Program-made: the position numbers and the translations under genes | Shown here: positions 17,298-31,400 of the stretch, one piece after another | How positions within the stretch are numbered: the first letter of the stretch is position 1 | Layout: each line of letters begins with the position of its first letter | Notes under the pieces: model-generated | The model's input: only the letters and a program-made list of their open reading frames with translations | Told to the model about the DNA's origin: nothing | Databases searched by the model: none | NCBI RefSeq assembly: GCF_009724245.1 | Contig: NZ_WNNK01000030.1 | Location: 1-61,652 of the forward strand | Direction: 5' to 3' | DNA length: 61,652 nt | Source of the DNA: Pseudomonas spelaei | GTDB taxonomy: Bacteria; Pseudomonadota; Gammaproteobacteria; Pseudomonadales; Pseudomonadaceae

Positions 17298-19106
17298 TCA
17301 GGCCTTGTCGGATTCTTCTTCCAGTCGATCCATCTCAAACAACCGCGCCAGTTCCGTGCGGGCTTCCTGGGCGCTCTGCATGACCTTGGCGGCGTCGTCA
17401 TACACCGCATGTTGGGCGGCCAGCAGTTGCAGGTCGTGGTTTTTGAAACGGGTGATCCGCGCATCTGCCTGGGCCTGGCTCAAGCCCAGGCCCAACAGGG
17501 TACGGCGGCTCATTTCCAGGCTGGAGTAGAAGGTTTCGCGCACGGGTTGCGCATCCAGGTCCACCAGGCGATGAACGTGTTGGCGGTTACGGGCCCGGGC
17601 AATGATCTTCATGTGCGGGTAGAGCTTGCGTACCAGTTCGGCGGTCTTGATGTTGATCTCGGGGTCATCCATGGCGATCACGAAGAATTCCGCCTGGTCG
17701 ACCTTCGCCGCGTGGAGGATTTCCGGGCGCTGCGGGTCACCGTAGAACACCGGCATGCCGCCGAAACTACGGGTCAGTTCGATGGTTTCCACCGAGGTGT
17801 CGAGGGCGATAAACGAGATATTTTGCGCCCGCAGGATCCGCGCCACGATCTGTCCCATCCGGCCCATACCGGCGATCACCACGCGAGGCGTATCGCCTTC
17901 GATGGCGCGGTATTCTTCCGGTACGTCCACGGGTTTGCTCTTGGGCTTGAACAGCTTCGGGCACAGCAACAGCAGCAGCGGTGTCACGGCCATCGACAGG
18001 GTAATGGTCAGTACCAGGATGTCGTACAGGTGAGGTTCGAACAGGCCCTGGTCTCGGCCAATCTTGAACACCACGAAGGCAAATTCACCGCCTGCCGCCA
18101 ACACCACACCCAGGCGCAGCGCGCTTTCGCGGTTGAGGTCACCGGCCAGGCGGCCCACGCAAAACAACAGCGGCAGTTTGATGCCGATCAGCAGTAGCGT
18201 CAGCCCGAGCACAATCACGGGCGCACTGAACAGCAGGCTGATATTGGCGCCCATGCCCACGCTGATAAAAAACAGCCCCAACAGCAGGCCCTTGAACGGC
18301 TCGATCTGTGATTCGAGTTCATGCCGGTATTCGGAGTCCGCCAGCAGCAAGCCGGCAAGGAACGCGCCCAAGGCCATGGACACGCCCACCAACTCCATCA
18401 ACCACGCGGTGCCGATCACTACGAGCAACGCGGTGGCAGTGGACACTTCCCGCAGGCCGGTCTTGGCGACGATGCGAAACACCGGCCGCAACAGGTAACG
18501 TCCGCCGATGATCACCACGACGATGCTGCCCAATACCTGCAAGCCGTGGTTGAGGTCCTGGGCCGCAGTGGTGGTGTGGTCGCCGCCGGCGAGCAGCGGC
18601 ACCATGGCGATCAGCGGGATCGCCGCGATGTCCTGGAACAGCAGGATGGCAAACGCCAGTCGCCCGTGAGGCTGGTTCAGCTCCTTGCGCTCGGCCAGGC
18701 TTTGCAGGCCGAAAGCGGTGGACGACAACGCGAGGCCGAGGCCGAGCACAATCGCGCTGTTCCATGACTGGCCAAAGCCCCACAGCGCTACCACGCCAAT
18801 CACCGTGCCGGTGAGCAACACTTGAGCCAGGCCGACGCCAAACACCGATTTGCGCATCACCCATAACCGTTTGGGCGACAGTTCCAGGCCGATGATAAAC
18901 AGCAGCAAAACCACCCCCAGTTCGGAGAACTGCGCGACGCTTTGTGGGTTGCCCACCAAGCCCAACACCGATGGGCCGATGATCACGCCGGCCAGCAGAT
19001 AGCCCAGCACCGCGCCCAGTTGCAGGCGCTTGGCCAACGGCACGGTCAGCACGGCGGCGAAGAGGAACACCACGGCTGCTTGTAACAGGTTGCCTTCATG
19101 GGGCAT
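17298..19106 (-). CDS. CPA2 cation:proton antiporter with TrkA-N domain, KefB/KefC type
   Basis: The 602-residue protein has an N-terminal CPA2 antiporter domain of about 12 membrane helices (1-380) and a cytoplasmic Rossmann NAD-binding TrkA-N domain (about 405-520: RVVIAGMGRMGQIVARIL). The C-terminal tail is charged. This is the layout of the glutathione-gated K+ efflux systems KefB and KefC and of YbaL. Role: K+ (or Na+) efflux in exchange for H+ at the inner membrane. The exact subtype cannot be settled here. Its 5' side faces the autotransporter gene. Confidence 0.9.
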   Translation of the reverse strand: MPHEGNLLQAAVVFLFAAVLTVPLAKRLQLGAVLGYLLAGVIIGPSVLGLVGNPQSVAQFSELGVVLLLFIIGLELSPKRLWVMRKSVFGVGLAQVLLTGTVIGVVALWGFGQSWNSAIVLGLGLALSSTAFGLQSLAERKELNQPHGRLAFAILLFQDIAAIPLIAMVPLLAGGDHTTTAAQDLNHGLQVLGSIVVVIIGGRYLLRPVFRIVAKTGLREVSTATALLVVIGTAWLMELVGVSMALGAFLAGLLLADSEYRHELESQIEPFKGLLLGLFFISVGMGANISLLFSAPVIVLGLTLLLIGIKLPLLFCVGRLAGDLNRESALRLGVVLAAGGEFAFVVFKIGRDQGLFEPHLYDILVLTITLSMAVTPLLLLLCPKLFKPKSKPVDVPEEYRAIEGDTPRVVIAGMGRMGQIVARILRAQNISFIALDTSVETIELTRSFGGMPVFYGDPQRPEILHAAKVDQAEFFVIAMDDPEINIKTAELVRKLYPHMKIIARARNRQHVHRLVDLDAQPVRETFYSSLEMSRRTLLGLGLSQAQADARITRFKNHDLQLLAAQHAVYDDAAKVMQSAQEARTELARLFEMDRLEEESDKA

Positions 19107-19421
19107 TGCGTACTCCAGGATCTTTTACCGAATCAACAGGGCGCTATTAGAGCGCTTTTTTACGTTTTGAAATCTGAATTTTTGCCGAAGGATAGCCCTT
19201 TGCCACCCGTATTCATTGGATATCAGGCGTTTCTGACGGAAACAGGACGAAAGTATTAATACCATTTATTTCAATGACTTTTGTGCGGACGGCTACCGTT
19301 TTGACAAATCAGATCAGTTGTCACCATGGCCGGGCTGTTCGAATTTGATGCGTACCTGGATGGGTTATCGGGGCTTCTGCGCACTCATGGACGAAAGGTT
19401 TGGACCACCAAGGAGCTAAAC
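19107..19421. promoter_or_regulatory. Divergent intergenic region before the autotransporter gene
   Basis: This AT-rich 315-base gap holds a short hairpin followed by six T's (GCGCT 19141-19145, AGCGC 19151-19155, T run 19156-19161) that looks like a plus-strand terminator, a 10-base palindrome GTATTAATAC (19253-19262), and a TTGACA (19301-19306) that could be a -35 box, without a convincing -10. AAGGAG (19410-19415) is the ribosome-binding site for the GTG at 19422. Confidence 0.5.
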
Positions 19422-22400
19422 GTGGAAAGAAGACTTGCTACTGCCGTTGCACCTCGTATTTCTCCTCTCTATCTTGCTATTCGTCTCGGTGTTGCTGGTC
19501 TGGTGATCGGCCTGGCAAGCCCGCAAGCGTTGGCGGCGTGCACGCCGGCCAGCCCGTCGGTAGGCGATACCGTGAGCTGTTCGGGCACTGCGACAATCTT
19601 TCAGGACAATACCTTTGCAAGCGCCGTGGATAACCTGACGGTCGGTGTGACCGTTGGCTCCACCATCAATGCGCTGTTGGGTGGGACCGCGATGGCGCTG
19701 TCGGGTAACAACATCACGTTGAATAACTCGGGCACCATCGACCCGTCGATACTGGGGCTGGTCACCCTGCTGAGCAACGGTACGGTGATTGGCAGCGGCG
19801 CGTCGGGTACGGTGAATGTCACGAACCTTGCAACCGGTGTCATGAAAGGGACCTCGGGCCTTCTGAGTGGCTCCCTGGGTACCCTCAGCGGCATGGCGCT
19901 GAATATCAATAACGGCGCCACGGGCACCACCACCATCACCAACAACGGTAGCATCGGCTCCACCGCACTGCTCGGCCTGAGCCTGTTTTCTTCCGACGCG
20001 CCGGTGATAGCAGTACAGGGTGGCTCCCAGGTGAACATGACCAACACCGGTACGGTAACCGGGCGTATGGCGTTCGAGGCCTCGGCAGGCGGCAACACCT
20101 TCCTTAACAGCGGCAACATCGCCGGCGGTTTGTCGATGGGCGCTGCTAGCACCAACACCTTTACGGCGGTCACAGGTTCCACTGTGTCTGCTGCTGGTGG
20201 CATCGGGCTCAATCTTGGCGGCCTGATAGGCATCAATCTGGGGTTCGCCCCGACCGGCCAGATTGATGGCGGGTTGGGCGGTAGCAACTCGTTGATCCTG
20301 CAAAACCCACTCGGCGTTGGCGGGGGCACGTCGGGCGCCTCTACGGCCTCGAGCGCCAACTACGTCAACTTCAACAACCTGACCGTCAATAGCGGTACCT
20401 GGACCCTGCAAGGGCCGCTGGTGAGCGGCAGTTCGACCCTCAATGGCGGTGTTGCACAGTTCAACGACAACGGCACATTCGGCAGCGGCGTCCTGACCTC
20501 CAATGGCGGGGCGATTCAAGCCAGTAATGCGGGCCTGACGCTCAGTAACTTGATGAGCCTGGGCACGGGCGGCTTGAGTATCCTGGGCGCCAACGGGATG
20601 ACGCTGGGCGGCGTGCTTTCGGGCACTGGCCCACTGATCAAGTCCGGCACTGGCCAACTGATCCTCAATGGCGCCAACACCTACAGCGGCGGAACCACGC
20701 TGAACTCCGGCAGTGTGCAAGTGGGCAACGCCCTGGCGCTTGGCTCGGGTGGTGTGACGGTCGCCGGGGCGTCAACCCTGGCCGCACCCGGTACCGTTAG
20801 CCTGGCCAACGCGTTCACCCTCAACAGTGGCTTGACCACCAGCGGCACTGGAGCGTTGACCCTCAGCGGCGACCTCACCGGTGCCGGTGGCCTCAACGTC
20901 AATGGCAGCGGCGGCCTGACCTTGAGTGGCAACAACGCCGGTTACACCGGCCCTACCGGTTTGAACGCCGGTGTGTTGACCCTCGGCAGTGTCAATGCCC
21001 TGGGCTCGGGTGCCTTGACTGTCAACGGTGCTGCTGGCTTGGACACCGCCGCCGCGACCACGCTGAACAACAACGTGACCCTGAACGCCAACTTGACCAC
21101 CGTCGGCAGCAATCCGCTGACCTTCGGCGGGGTGATCTCCGGGACTGCCGGGATCATCAAGAACGGCACAGCGACTCTGACCCTGACCGGCAACAACAGC
21201 CAGCAAGGCCCTACTGCACTCAACGGCGGCACTTTGTTGGTAGGCTCCAACACCGCATTGGGTACGGGCGCCTTGAATGCGGCGGCAGGCACCACCCTGG
21301 ATGCCACCACCGGTGTCACGCTGGCCAACGCCGTCAACCTGGCGGGCAACCTGACGCTCGGCGGCAGCCAGGCAATGACCCTCGCAGGTACCCTTGGCGG
21401 CATCGGTGGCTTGATCAAAAACGGCACCGGCGCCTTGACCCTCAGCGGCAACAACGTCTTTCTGGGCAATACGGCGCTCAACGCAGGCTCTTTGATCCTG
21501 GGCAGCAATAACGCCCTGGGCCTGGTTGGCACCTTGAATACCGCCGACAACACCACCCTGGACACCAGTGGGGCGGTGACGTTGGGCAATGCCGTGAATG
21601 TCACGGGTAACCTGAACCTAGGCGGCAGCAACAACCTGACCTTGGGCGGTGCAATCGGTGGCACAGGCGGCCTGACCAAAAACGGCACGGCCAACCTGAT
21701 TATCAATGGCGCCAACAGCTTCCTCGCAGGTACCGTCCTCAATGGCGGGACCTTGACCGTCAACAATAACAACGCACTGGGCACCGGCAACTTGACCGTC
21801 AGTGGTGCAGGCACCCTGGATAATGCGGCCGGCATTACCCTGGCCAACGGTATCGATCTCAACGCGGACCTGACCCTGGCCGGTACCAACGGCCTGACCC
21901 TGGGCGGCGTGATCGGTGGTACCAACCAGTTGATCAAGAACGGCGCGGGCCTGCTGACCCTCAATGGCGCCAACACCTTCCAGGGCGGCCTTACCCTGAA
22001 CGCCGGTGGCCTGAACCTGGGTAACGGCGCGGCGCTGGGTACTGGCACGTTGACCGTGGCCGGCGCCAGCAGCCTGGACACCAGCGCTGCGCTGACCGCC
22101 AACAACGCCATCAACCTCAACGCCAACTTGACGCTCAACGGCACCAATCCCCTGACGTTGGGTGGCGTGATCGCCGGCGTGGGCGGGTTGATCAAAAACG
22201 GCGCGTCGAGCCTGAACCTCAACGGTGCCAACACCTACAGCGGCCCTACTGCGTTGAACGGTGGATCACTGATTGTCGGTTCCAATACGGCCTTGGGTTC
22301 CGGCGCATTGAATACATCGGCCGGCACCACACTGGATGCCAGCGCTGCCGTTGTCCTGGGCAATAGCGTCAACCTGGGCGGCCTGCTGAACCTGGGCGGC

Positions 22401-25400
22401 AGCAACGCCATGACCCTCAACGGCGCTATAAATGGCGTCGGTGGCCTGAGTAAAAACGGTACTGGCGACCTGACCCTCAATGGCAATAACGGTTACCTGG
22501 GCAACACCGCGCTGAACGGCGGCAAACTGGTCGTGGGCTCCAATACCGCCCTGGGCCTTGGCGCGTTGAACGCGGCAGCCAACACCACGCTGGACGCCAA
22601 TACCGCCGTTAGCCTGAACAACCTGTTCAATCTGGGCGGGGCCTTGAACATTGGCGGCGGCGCCGACTTGACCTTGAACGGCGTGGTCAATGGTCTCGGT
22701 GGCAGCCTGGTCAAGAACGGCACCGCCAACCTGGTGCTCAATGGCAACAACGGCTACCTCGGCGGCACCACCCTCAATGCGGGTACCCTGACGGCAGGCA
22801 GCAACGCCGCACTGGGTCTGGGCGGCCTGACCGTTGGTGGCGCGGCCACCCTGGACAGCAACACAGCGGTCACCTTGGGCAACAACGTGGCCTTGAACGC
22901 TAACCTGACCCTTGGCGGCAGCAACGCCCTGACCTTGGGTGGTTTGATCAGCGGCGCTGGCGGCCTGATCAAGAATGGCGCGGGCAACCTGACCCTCAAT
23001 AACACCAACACTTACCAGGGCGGGACCAGCCTCAACGCCGGTACCCTGACCCTGGGCAGTGGGGGCGCACTGGGCGGCGGTGCCTTGACCGTCGGCGGTG
23101 CGGCGACCCTGGACAACAGCGGGCCCTTCGTCCTGGGCAATAACATCGCCCTCAATGGCGACTTGACGCTGGCGGGTAATAACAACCTCACGCTGGGCGG
23201 GGTGATCAGCGGCGCCAGCGGCTTGATCAAAAACGGCCTTGCCGACCTGACCTTGAGTGGCAACAACACCTTTACCGGACCGTTGAATGTGCTCTCCGGC
23301 AGCCTCACCACCGTCGGCACCGGCGCCTTGGGCAACACCTCCGGCGCTAACATCGGCGCCGGTGCCAGCCTCAATCTAGGTTCCGACAGCAGCCTGGCGA
23401 CCCTGGGCGGCAGCGGTGGTTTGCAGATTGGCGCAGGCACCACGTTGAGTGTGGGCGGCGTCAACAGCGACAGCACCTTTGCCGGCAGCCTTTCCGGCAC
23501 CGGCGGGCTGACCAAAGTCGGTACCGGCACCCTCAACCTTACCGGTATCAGTGGCCTCACCGGCAACACTGCCGTCAACGGCGGTACCGTGAACCTCACC
23601 GGCTCCCTGGGCAGTGCCCTGGTCGACGTCAACAGCGGCGGCACCTTTACCGGCACCGGCTCGGTACTGGGCACACTGAATATCAACAACGGCGGCCACC
23701 TGGCCTTGAGCAGCGGCAATACCTTGTCCGCTGGCGTGCTGAACATGGGCGCGGGCGGCAACCTCGATGTCGCCCTGGGTGCGCCGTCTCTCACGTCCTT
23801 GCTCAATGTCGGCGGTAACGTGAACCTTGCCGGCAACCTGAACGTGACCGATGCCGGTGGTTTTGGCGCAGGCACGTATCGCTTGATCAACTACACCGGT
23901 GGCCTGACCGGTGGGCTGACGGTGGCCGGTGTTCCCGTGGGCTACGGCCTTGGCGATCTGCTGGTACAAACCTCCGTCGGCAACCAGGTCAACCTGGTGG
24001 TATCGGCGCCCAATACTCGGTTCTGGGACGGCAGCCAGTCCGCCGCCAACGGCGTAGTGGATGGCGGCATCGGCACCTGGACCGCCGGCGGCACCAACTG
24101 GACATCGGCCGATGGCCTGACCAACTCACCATGGGCCAGCGGTTTTGCGGTGTTCACCGGTGCGGCGGGGACCGTCACCGTACAAGGTCCGCAAGCCTTT
24201 ACCGGCCTGCAGTTTGTCACCGATGGCTACAACCTGGTCAGTGGTGCAGGCGGGCAGTTGACTGCGATCAATGGCGGTACCGGCAATGTGTCGATGCGGG
24301 TTGATCCAGGCGCTACCGCGACTATCGGCGTGAATATCGATGGCGCCGGCACCCTGAATAAACTCGACACCGGCACCCTGGTGCTCGGTGGTGCCAACAC
24401 CTACACCGGCGGCACCTTGCTCAATGGCGGCACCTTGGTGGTCGGTAGTAACACTGCGCTGGGCACCGGCCAGTTGACCGCCGTGCTGGGCACGACACTG
24501 GACAGCAATGCTGCAGTGACTCTGGGTAATGACGTTGCCCTTGCCGGTAACTTGACCGTCGGCGGCAGCAACGCGCTGACCTTGAATGGCGTGGTCAATG
24601 GCGTTGGCGGCCTGATCAAAAATGGCGCTGCGAACCTGACCCTGGGCGGTGCCAACACCTACCTCGGCGTCACCGCGCTGAATGCCGGCGGGCTGATCCT
24701 GGCGTCTAATACCGCGCTGGGCACCAGCGTACTGAATGCTGCGGGCGGCACCACCCTGGATGCCAGTACCGCTGTCACCGTCGCCAACGCGATCAACCTG
24801 GCAGGCAACCTGGGCATTGGCGGTACGGCCGACTTGACCCTGAACGGTCCCGTCGCGGGTATCGGCAGCCTGACCAAGAACGGTACGGCCAACCTGACCC
24901 TCAATTCAGCCAACGGCTTCCTCGGTGGCACCACCCTCAACGCGGGCACCTTGACCGTAGGCAATACCTTGGGCCTCGGGCTGGGCAGTCTGACTGTCGG
25001 CGGCGCTTCGACCCTGGACAACAACACGGCGCTGGCCCTCGGCAATAATGTGGCGCTGAACGCCAACCTGGCAGTGGCCGGCAGCAATGACCTGACCCTG
25101 GGCGGCGTGCTCAGCGGCACGGGCGGCCTGACCAAAAACGGCGCAGCCGACCTGACCCTTAATGGCGTCAACACCTACCAGGGCGGGACTACCCTCAATA
25201 CGGGCACCCTGACGCTGGGGGGTGCAGCGGCACTCGGTACGGGTGCCTTGACTGTCGGCGGTGCATCAACCCTGGCCACCACGGCACCGCTGGTGCTGGC
25301 TAATGACCTCAATGTGAACGCGGGCCTGACCGTCGGCGGTACCAACAACCTGACCCTGGCCGGCGTACTGGCCGGCACCGGCAGCCTGATCAAAACCGGT

Positions 25401-28400
25401 GCTTCCGACCTGACGGTCAGTGGCGCCAACACATTTGGCGGTCTGTTCGATGTGCAGGCGGGCAGCTTGACCACCATTGGCACCGCGGCACTGGGTAACA
25501 ACGCGGGGGTTAACCTTGCGACGGGCGCGTCTCTGAACCTCGGTGCTTCGACCAGCCTGGGTAGTCTCACCGGCAGTGGCACCGCCGCAATTGGTGGCGG
25601 CAATACCCTGAGCATCGGCGGTGGCAACCTGAGCAGCACCTTCGGTGGCAGCTTGAATGGCGCCGGCGGCCTGGACAAGGTCGGCACCGGTACGCTGACC
25701 CTTGGCGGCATCAATGGCTTGACCGGCAACACCCAGGTCAGCGGCGGCACTCTGAACGTCAACGGCTCCCTGGCCAGCGGCAACGTGGGCGTCGGCAGCG
25801 GCGCTACCCTGGGCGGCACTGGCACCTTGGCGGGGGCGGTGAACATCGCCGATGGCGGCCACCTGGCGGTCAACTCCGGCAACACCCTGACGGTAGGCGG
25901 CCTGGTACTGGGGGCCAACGCCAATCTGGACGTGGGCCTCGGTGCTCCATCCACTGGCGGCACGGCGTTGGTGCATGTCGGCGGCAACCTGACCCTCGAC
26001 GGTACCCTCAATGTCAGCGACATCGGCGGTTTCGGCGCGGGGATTTACCGGTTGTTTGACTACACCGGCGCCCTGACCAACAACGGTCTGCAATTGGGCA
26101 GCCTGCCGGTTAACACTTCTGCGGGCAGCCTCGATTTACAAACGGCTGTCGGCAGCCAGATCAACCTGCTGGTCAGCGGCAACACCAACGTGCAGTTCTG
26201 GGACGGCAGCCAGACCTCCGGCAACGGCGCAGTGGACGGTGGCACGGGCACCTGGAATGGCGCCGGCACCGACTGGACCGGCGTCAACGGTTCGTTCAAC
26301 TCGGCGTGGGCACCCAATAGCTTTGCGGTGTTCCAAGGCACGGCCGGTACTGTCACCGTGGACGGTCCGCAAGCCATCACGGGCCTGCAATTTGTCACTG
26401 ACGGCTACAACGTAGTGGGCGGCACGGCAGGGGCCTTGACCCTGTTCAACGGCACAGGCGGCAACACAGCCGTGCGGGTCGACCCCAACGCGACTGCGAC
26501 TCTGGGCGTAACCCTCAATGGTGGCGGCACCCTGGCCAAACTCGACGCCGGTACCTTGGTGCTCAACGGCGCCAACACCTACACCGGCGGCACGGCCCTC
26601 AATGGCGGTACGCTGATTGTGGGTAACAACAGCGCCCTGGGTACGGGCCTGCTGACCACATCCAACGGCACCACCCTGGACAGCAACGCAGCGGTCACCC
26701 TGGCCAATGGCGTCACCGTCAACGGTGCGCTGACCGTGGGTGGCACTAACGCCCTGACCCTGGCGGGTACCGTGGCCGGCACCGGCAGCTTGATCAAGAA
26801 CGGCATTGCCGCCTTGACCCTGAACGGCGCCAACACTTACACCGGACCCACTGCGCTGAACGCCGGCGGCCTGGTCCTCGGCTCCAACACCGCACTTGGC
26901 GCAGGCGCGCTGAATGCCGCAGCGGGTACTACCCTGGATACCAACACCGCTGTGACCCTGGCCAATAACGTGAGTGTGGCTGGTAACCTGGGCATTCTCG
27001 GTACCGCCGACCTGACCCTCAACGGTCTGGTCACCGGCGCTGGCGGCCTGACCAAAGGCGGGGCGGGCAACCTGACCCTCAACGGTGCCAACGGCTATGT
27101 CGGCGGTACCCAACTGAATGCAGGTTCCCTGACCCTTGGCAACAACACCGCCATCGGTACCGGTGCCTTGCAAGTCAACGGGCCTGCCACGCTGGACAAC
27201 AGTGCGGCGCTGGTGCTGGCCAACAACGCCACGCTTAACGGCAACCTGACGGTGGCCGGCAGCAATGGCCTGACGCTCGACGGTGTAGTTGACGGCACTG
27301 CGCAGTTGATCAAAAACGGTGGCGCCAACCTGACGCTTAACGGCGCCAACACCTACAGCGGCGGTACCGCGCTGAATGCCGGTTCGTTGACATTGGGCAA
27401 CACCACGGCGCTGGGTTCCGGCGCCTTGACGGTTGGCGGTGCGGCGACCCTGGATAACAGCGCGCCACTGGTGCTGGCCAACTCGGTCAATCTCAACGGC
27501 GATCTGACAGTGGCAGGCAGTAATAACCTGACCTTGACGGGTACCCTGGCTGGCAACGCTGCACTGATCAAAAATGGCGCGGCCGACCTGACCCTGACCG
27601 GCAACAACACCTTCACCGGGCCATTGAGTGTCCTCGGTGGCAACCTGACCACGGTCGGCAATGGTGCCCTGGGCAACACCTCCGGCGTGACCGTCGGCAC
27701 CGGCGCGGGCCTCAACCTGGGCGGCAATGCCAACCTCAACACCCTGGCCGGTAACGGTGCGGTGCAAGTGGCGGGCGGCAGCACCCTGGCGGTGGGCGGG
27801 AGTAACCTGGACAACACCTTCGGCGGCTCACTGGGCGGCGCCGGCAACCTCGACAAGAACGGCACGGGTACGCTCAACCTGACCGGCACCAATGGCATCA
27901 GCGGTGCGGCCAACGTCAACGGCGGCACCTTGAATGTTGGCGGAACCCTGGCCAGCAGCACGGTCGGCGTCAACAACGGCGCGACCCTGACCGGTACCGG
28001 TTCGCTGGCAGGCGCGGTGACGGTGGCCGATGGCGGCCATATTGGCCTGACTTCCGGCAGCACCTTGTCGGTAGGCTCGCTGGCACTTGGCGCCAACGCC
28101 AACCTCGACGTCGGCCTGGGTACTCCGACCGTGGGAGGTGGCAGCAGTCTGCTGAATGTCGGCGGCAACCTGACGTTGGACGGTAATCTCAACGTCACCG
28201 ATATCGGCGGCTTTGGTAGCGGCGTCTACAACCTCATCAACTACGGCGGCGCCCTGACCGATAATGGCCTGACCGTTGGTACGGTCCCAGGCAGCGTGGC
28301 ACCGGGCGATCTGCAAGTGCAGACCGCGATCAACAACAAGGTCAACTTGCTGGTGACCGCGCCGAATACCACCGTGCAGTTCTGGGACGGTGGCCAATTG

Positions 28401-31400
28401 GCCGGCAACGGTACCATCGCCGGCGGCAACGGCACTTGGGGCACGGGCACCACCAACTGGACCAACGTTGATGGCACCGTCAATCAAGGTTGGGGCAACA
28501 GCTTTGCAGTGTTCCAGGGCGCGGCGGGTAATGTGACGGTCAACGGTGCGCAAGCCATCACCGGCATGCAGTTCGTCACCGATGGCTACAACCTGTCCTC
28601 CGGCGCTGGCGGTTCGCTGACCCTGGTCAACGGCGGCACGGGCAACACGGCGATCCGCGTTGACCCGAATGCCACCGCGACCCTCGGCGTGACCCTCACC
28701 GGCGGCGGTACCCTGGCCAAGCTCGACACGGGCACCCTGGTGCTCAACGGCACCAACACCTACACCGGCGGCACCGCGCTCAATGGCGGCAAGCTGGTGG
28801 TGGGCAACAACAGCGCCCTGGGGACTGGCGCACTGACGGCCGCCAACGGCACCACGCTTGACAGCAACACCGCCGTGACCCTGGCCAACACCACGGTACT
28901 CAACGGTGCGCTGGCAGTCGGCGGTTCCAATGCGTTGACCCTCAACGGTGTGGTCAGCGGCAGCGGCAGTCTGGTGAAAAACGGTGCTTCAAGCCTGACC
29001 CTCAACGGCGTGAATACCTACAGCGGTGGCACCGGCTTGAACGCCGGCCAGTTGGTCCTCGGCAACAACGGCGCTCTGGGCAGTGGTGCCCTGAGTGTCG
29101 GCGGTGCTGCGCAACTGGACGGCGCTTCGGCCCTGCAACTGGCCAACGCCATCAACCTCGGCGGCCCGCTGACCCTGGCCGGCAGCAACGACCTGACCTT
29201 GAACGGCGTGGTCAGCGGTACCGGCAGCCTGGTGAAAAACGGCAACGGTTCGCTGCTGCTGGCCGGTGTTAACACCTACAGTGGCGGCACGACGTTGAAC
29301 GCAGGCATCACCAGTGGTACCACCAGCAGCCTGCAAGGGGCGATCGTCAACAATGCGACCCTGAACTTTGAGCAAGGCAGCAACGGTACCTACGCCGGTA
29401 ACCTTACCGGCACCGGTGTGCTGAACAAAAACGGCACAGGCAACCTGCTGCTGACCGGCAACAACACCTTCACCGGCAACACCCATGTTGCGGCCGGCGG
29501 TTTGCTGGTCAACGGCACCCTGAACAGCGGGGCGGTGCAAGTCGCCAGCGGCGCGTCTCTGGGCGGCAGCGGTTCACTGGCAGGTGCGGTGACCATGGAG
29601 AATGGTTCGACCCTGGCCGGTGGCGGCGGTACCGCACCATTGTCCGTGGGCTCCCTGGCGCTGTCTTCGGGGACCAACCTGAACTTCGCCCTGGGCGCTC
29701 CGGGTGCGTCCACCACGGCGGTCAACGTCGGCAGCAACCTGACCCTGGACGGCACGCTTAACGTCACGGACGCGGGCGGCTTCGGCGTCGGTGTCTATCA
29801 ACTGTTCCGCTACGGCGGCACGCTGACCGACAACGGCCTGGCTTACGGCACGCTGCCCACCGGCATCGTTCCGGGGGCTCTGACCTTGCAAACGGCGCTG
29901 GCCAATCAGGTCAACCTGCTGGTGCAAACCACACCCGGGCAAATCCAGTTCTGGAACGGCGGCACCACCAACCCTAACGGGACCATCACCGGCGGTAGCG
30001 GTACGTGGGGCCCAGGCACCAACTGGACCGATCCGAACGGCACCCAGGGCCAGGCGTCCACTAACCAGTTCGCCGTGTTTGGCGGGCAGGGCGGGACCGT
30101 CACCGTGGCGGGCAACCAAGCCTTTACCGGCCTGCAAGTGCTCGACCCGGGTTACACGCTGGTGGCCGGCACAGGCGGCAGCCTGAGCCCGACCAATGCG
30201 CCGGATGGCAGCCTGGCAGCCGTGCGAGTTAACGCGGGTGTCACCGCGCAAATCGATGCGCCATTGGTGGGCACCGGCGGTATCAACAAACTGGATGCCG
30301 GCACCTTGCTGTTGACCGGTGCCAACACCTACACCGGCGGCACCACCGTCAGTGGCGGTACCTTGGCGGGTAACACCACCAGCCTGCGGGGCAACATCCG
30401 CAACAACGCCCGCCTGCTGTTTGCACAAAACAGCAATGGTCGCTTCAACGGTGTACTGACGGGTACCGGTGCCGTGGTCAAGCAAGGCACAGGCGCGTTG
30501 CTGTTGACTGGCAACCAGCCGTTCAGCGGGACCGTGGTGGTGGATCAAGGCGTGTTGCAAGTCGGTGATGCGGCCAACCCTGGCACTGTGCTGGGTGGGC
30601 AGGTCACGGTGGCCAACGGTGCGGGCCTGACCGGTAATGGCAGCGTCGGCTCTCTGGTCAACCACGGCTCGGTCACGCCTGACAGCGGCAAGCTGACGGT
30701 GGCGGGCAACTTCACCAACGCTGCTGATGGTGCACTGAACCTGGTCATTACCCCATCGGTTGCAGGCTCCCTGGCGGTCGGCGGCACGGCCAACCTGGCG
30801 GGCACCTTGAATGTGGTCAACCTGGCACCGTATGCCGGGCCTACCACCTACACCTTGTTGACCGCCAGCGGTGGGGTCAACGGCACCTTCAACACCACTA
30901 ACCTGGATAACCTGGCGTTCCTCAACACCGCACTCAACTACAGCCCGAACCAGGTTGCGCTGGCCGTCAGTCGTAATAACGTCAGCTACGCCAGCGTGGC
31001 GGCAACCGGTAACCAGCGGGCCGTAGCGGCTGCGTTGGGCAGCGGCCCGGCAGTGGGCGGTGCAGCGGTGCAAAACGCGTTGCTCAGCGGCAACGCCGCG
31101 AGTGCGCGTGCGGCCTTCGACAGCCTCTCGGGTGAAATCCACGCCAGTACCGCCAGCGCCATGCTTGAGGATTCGCGTTACATTCGTGACGCGGCCAACG
31201 AGCGTATGCGTCAGCAGGGTTGCTTGCGTGAGGACGATCCACGTAACAGCCTGGCACCTAGCGAAAACCGCCTGAGCAGTGCCGGTTGCCACGATGAGAT
31301 CGTTGGCTGGATACGTGCTCTTGGCGCCTGGGGCCATATGGGTGGCGACGACGGCACAGCCAAGCTGAATCGCAACCTCGGTGGTTTCCTGTTGGGTGCC

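Noticed and set aside
20660..29330. Regular repeats that might suggest a CRISPR array
   Set aside because: The unit is 258 bp, in frame, imperfect and protein-coding; no short identical repeats with unique spacers.
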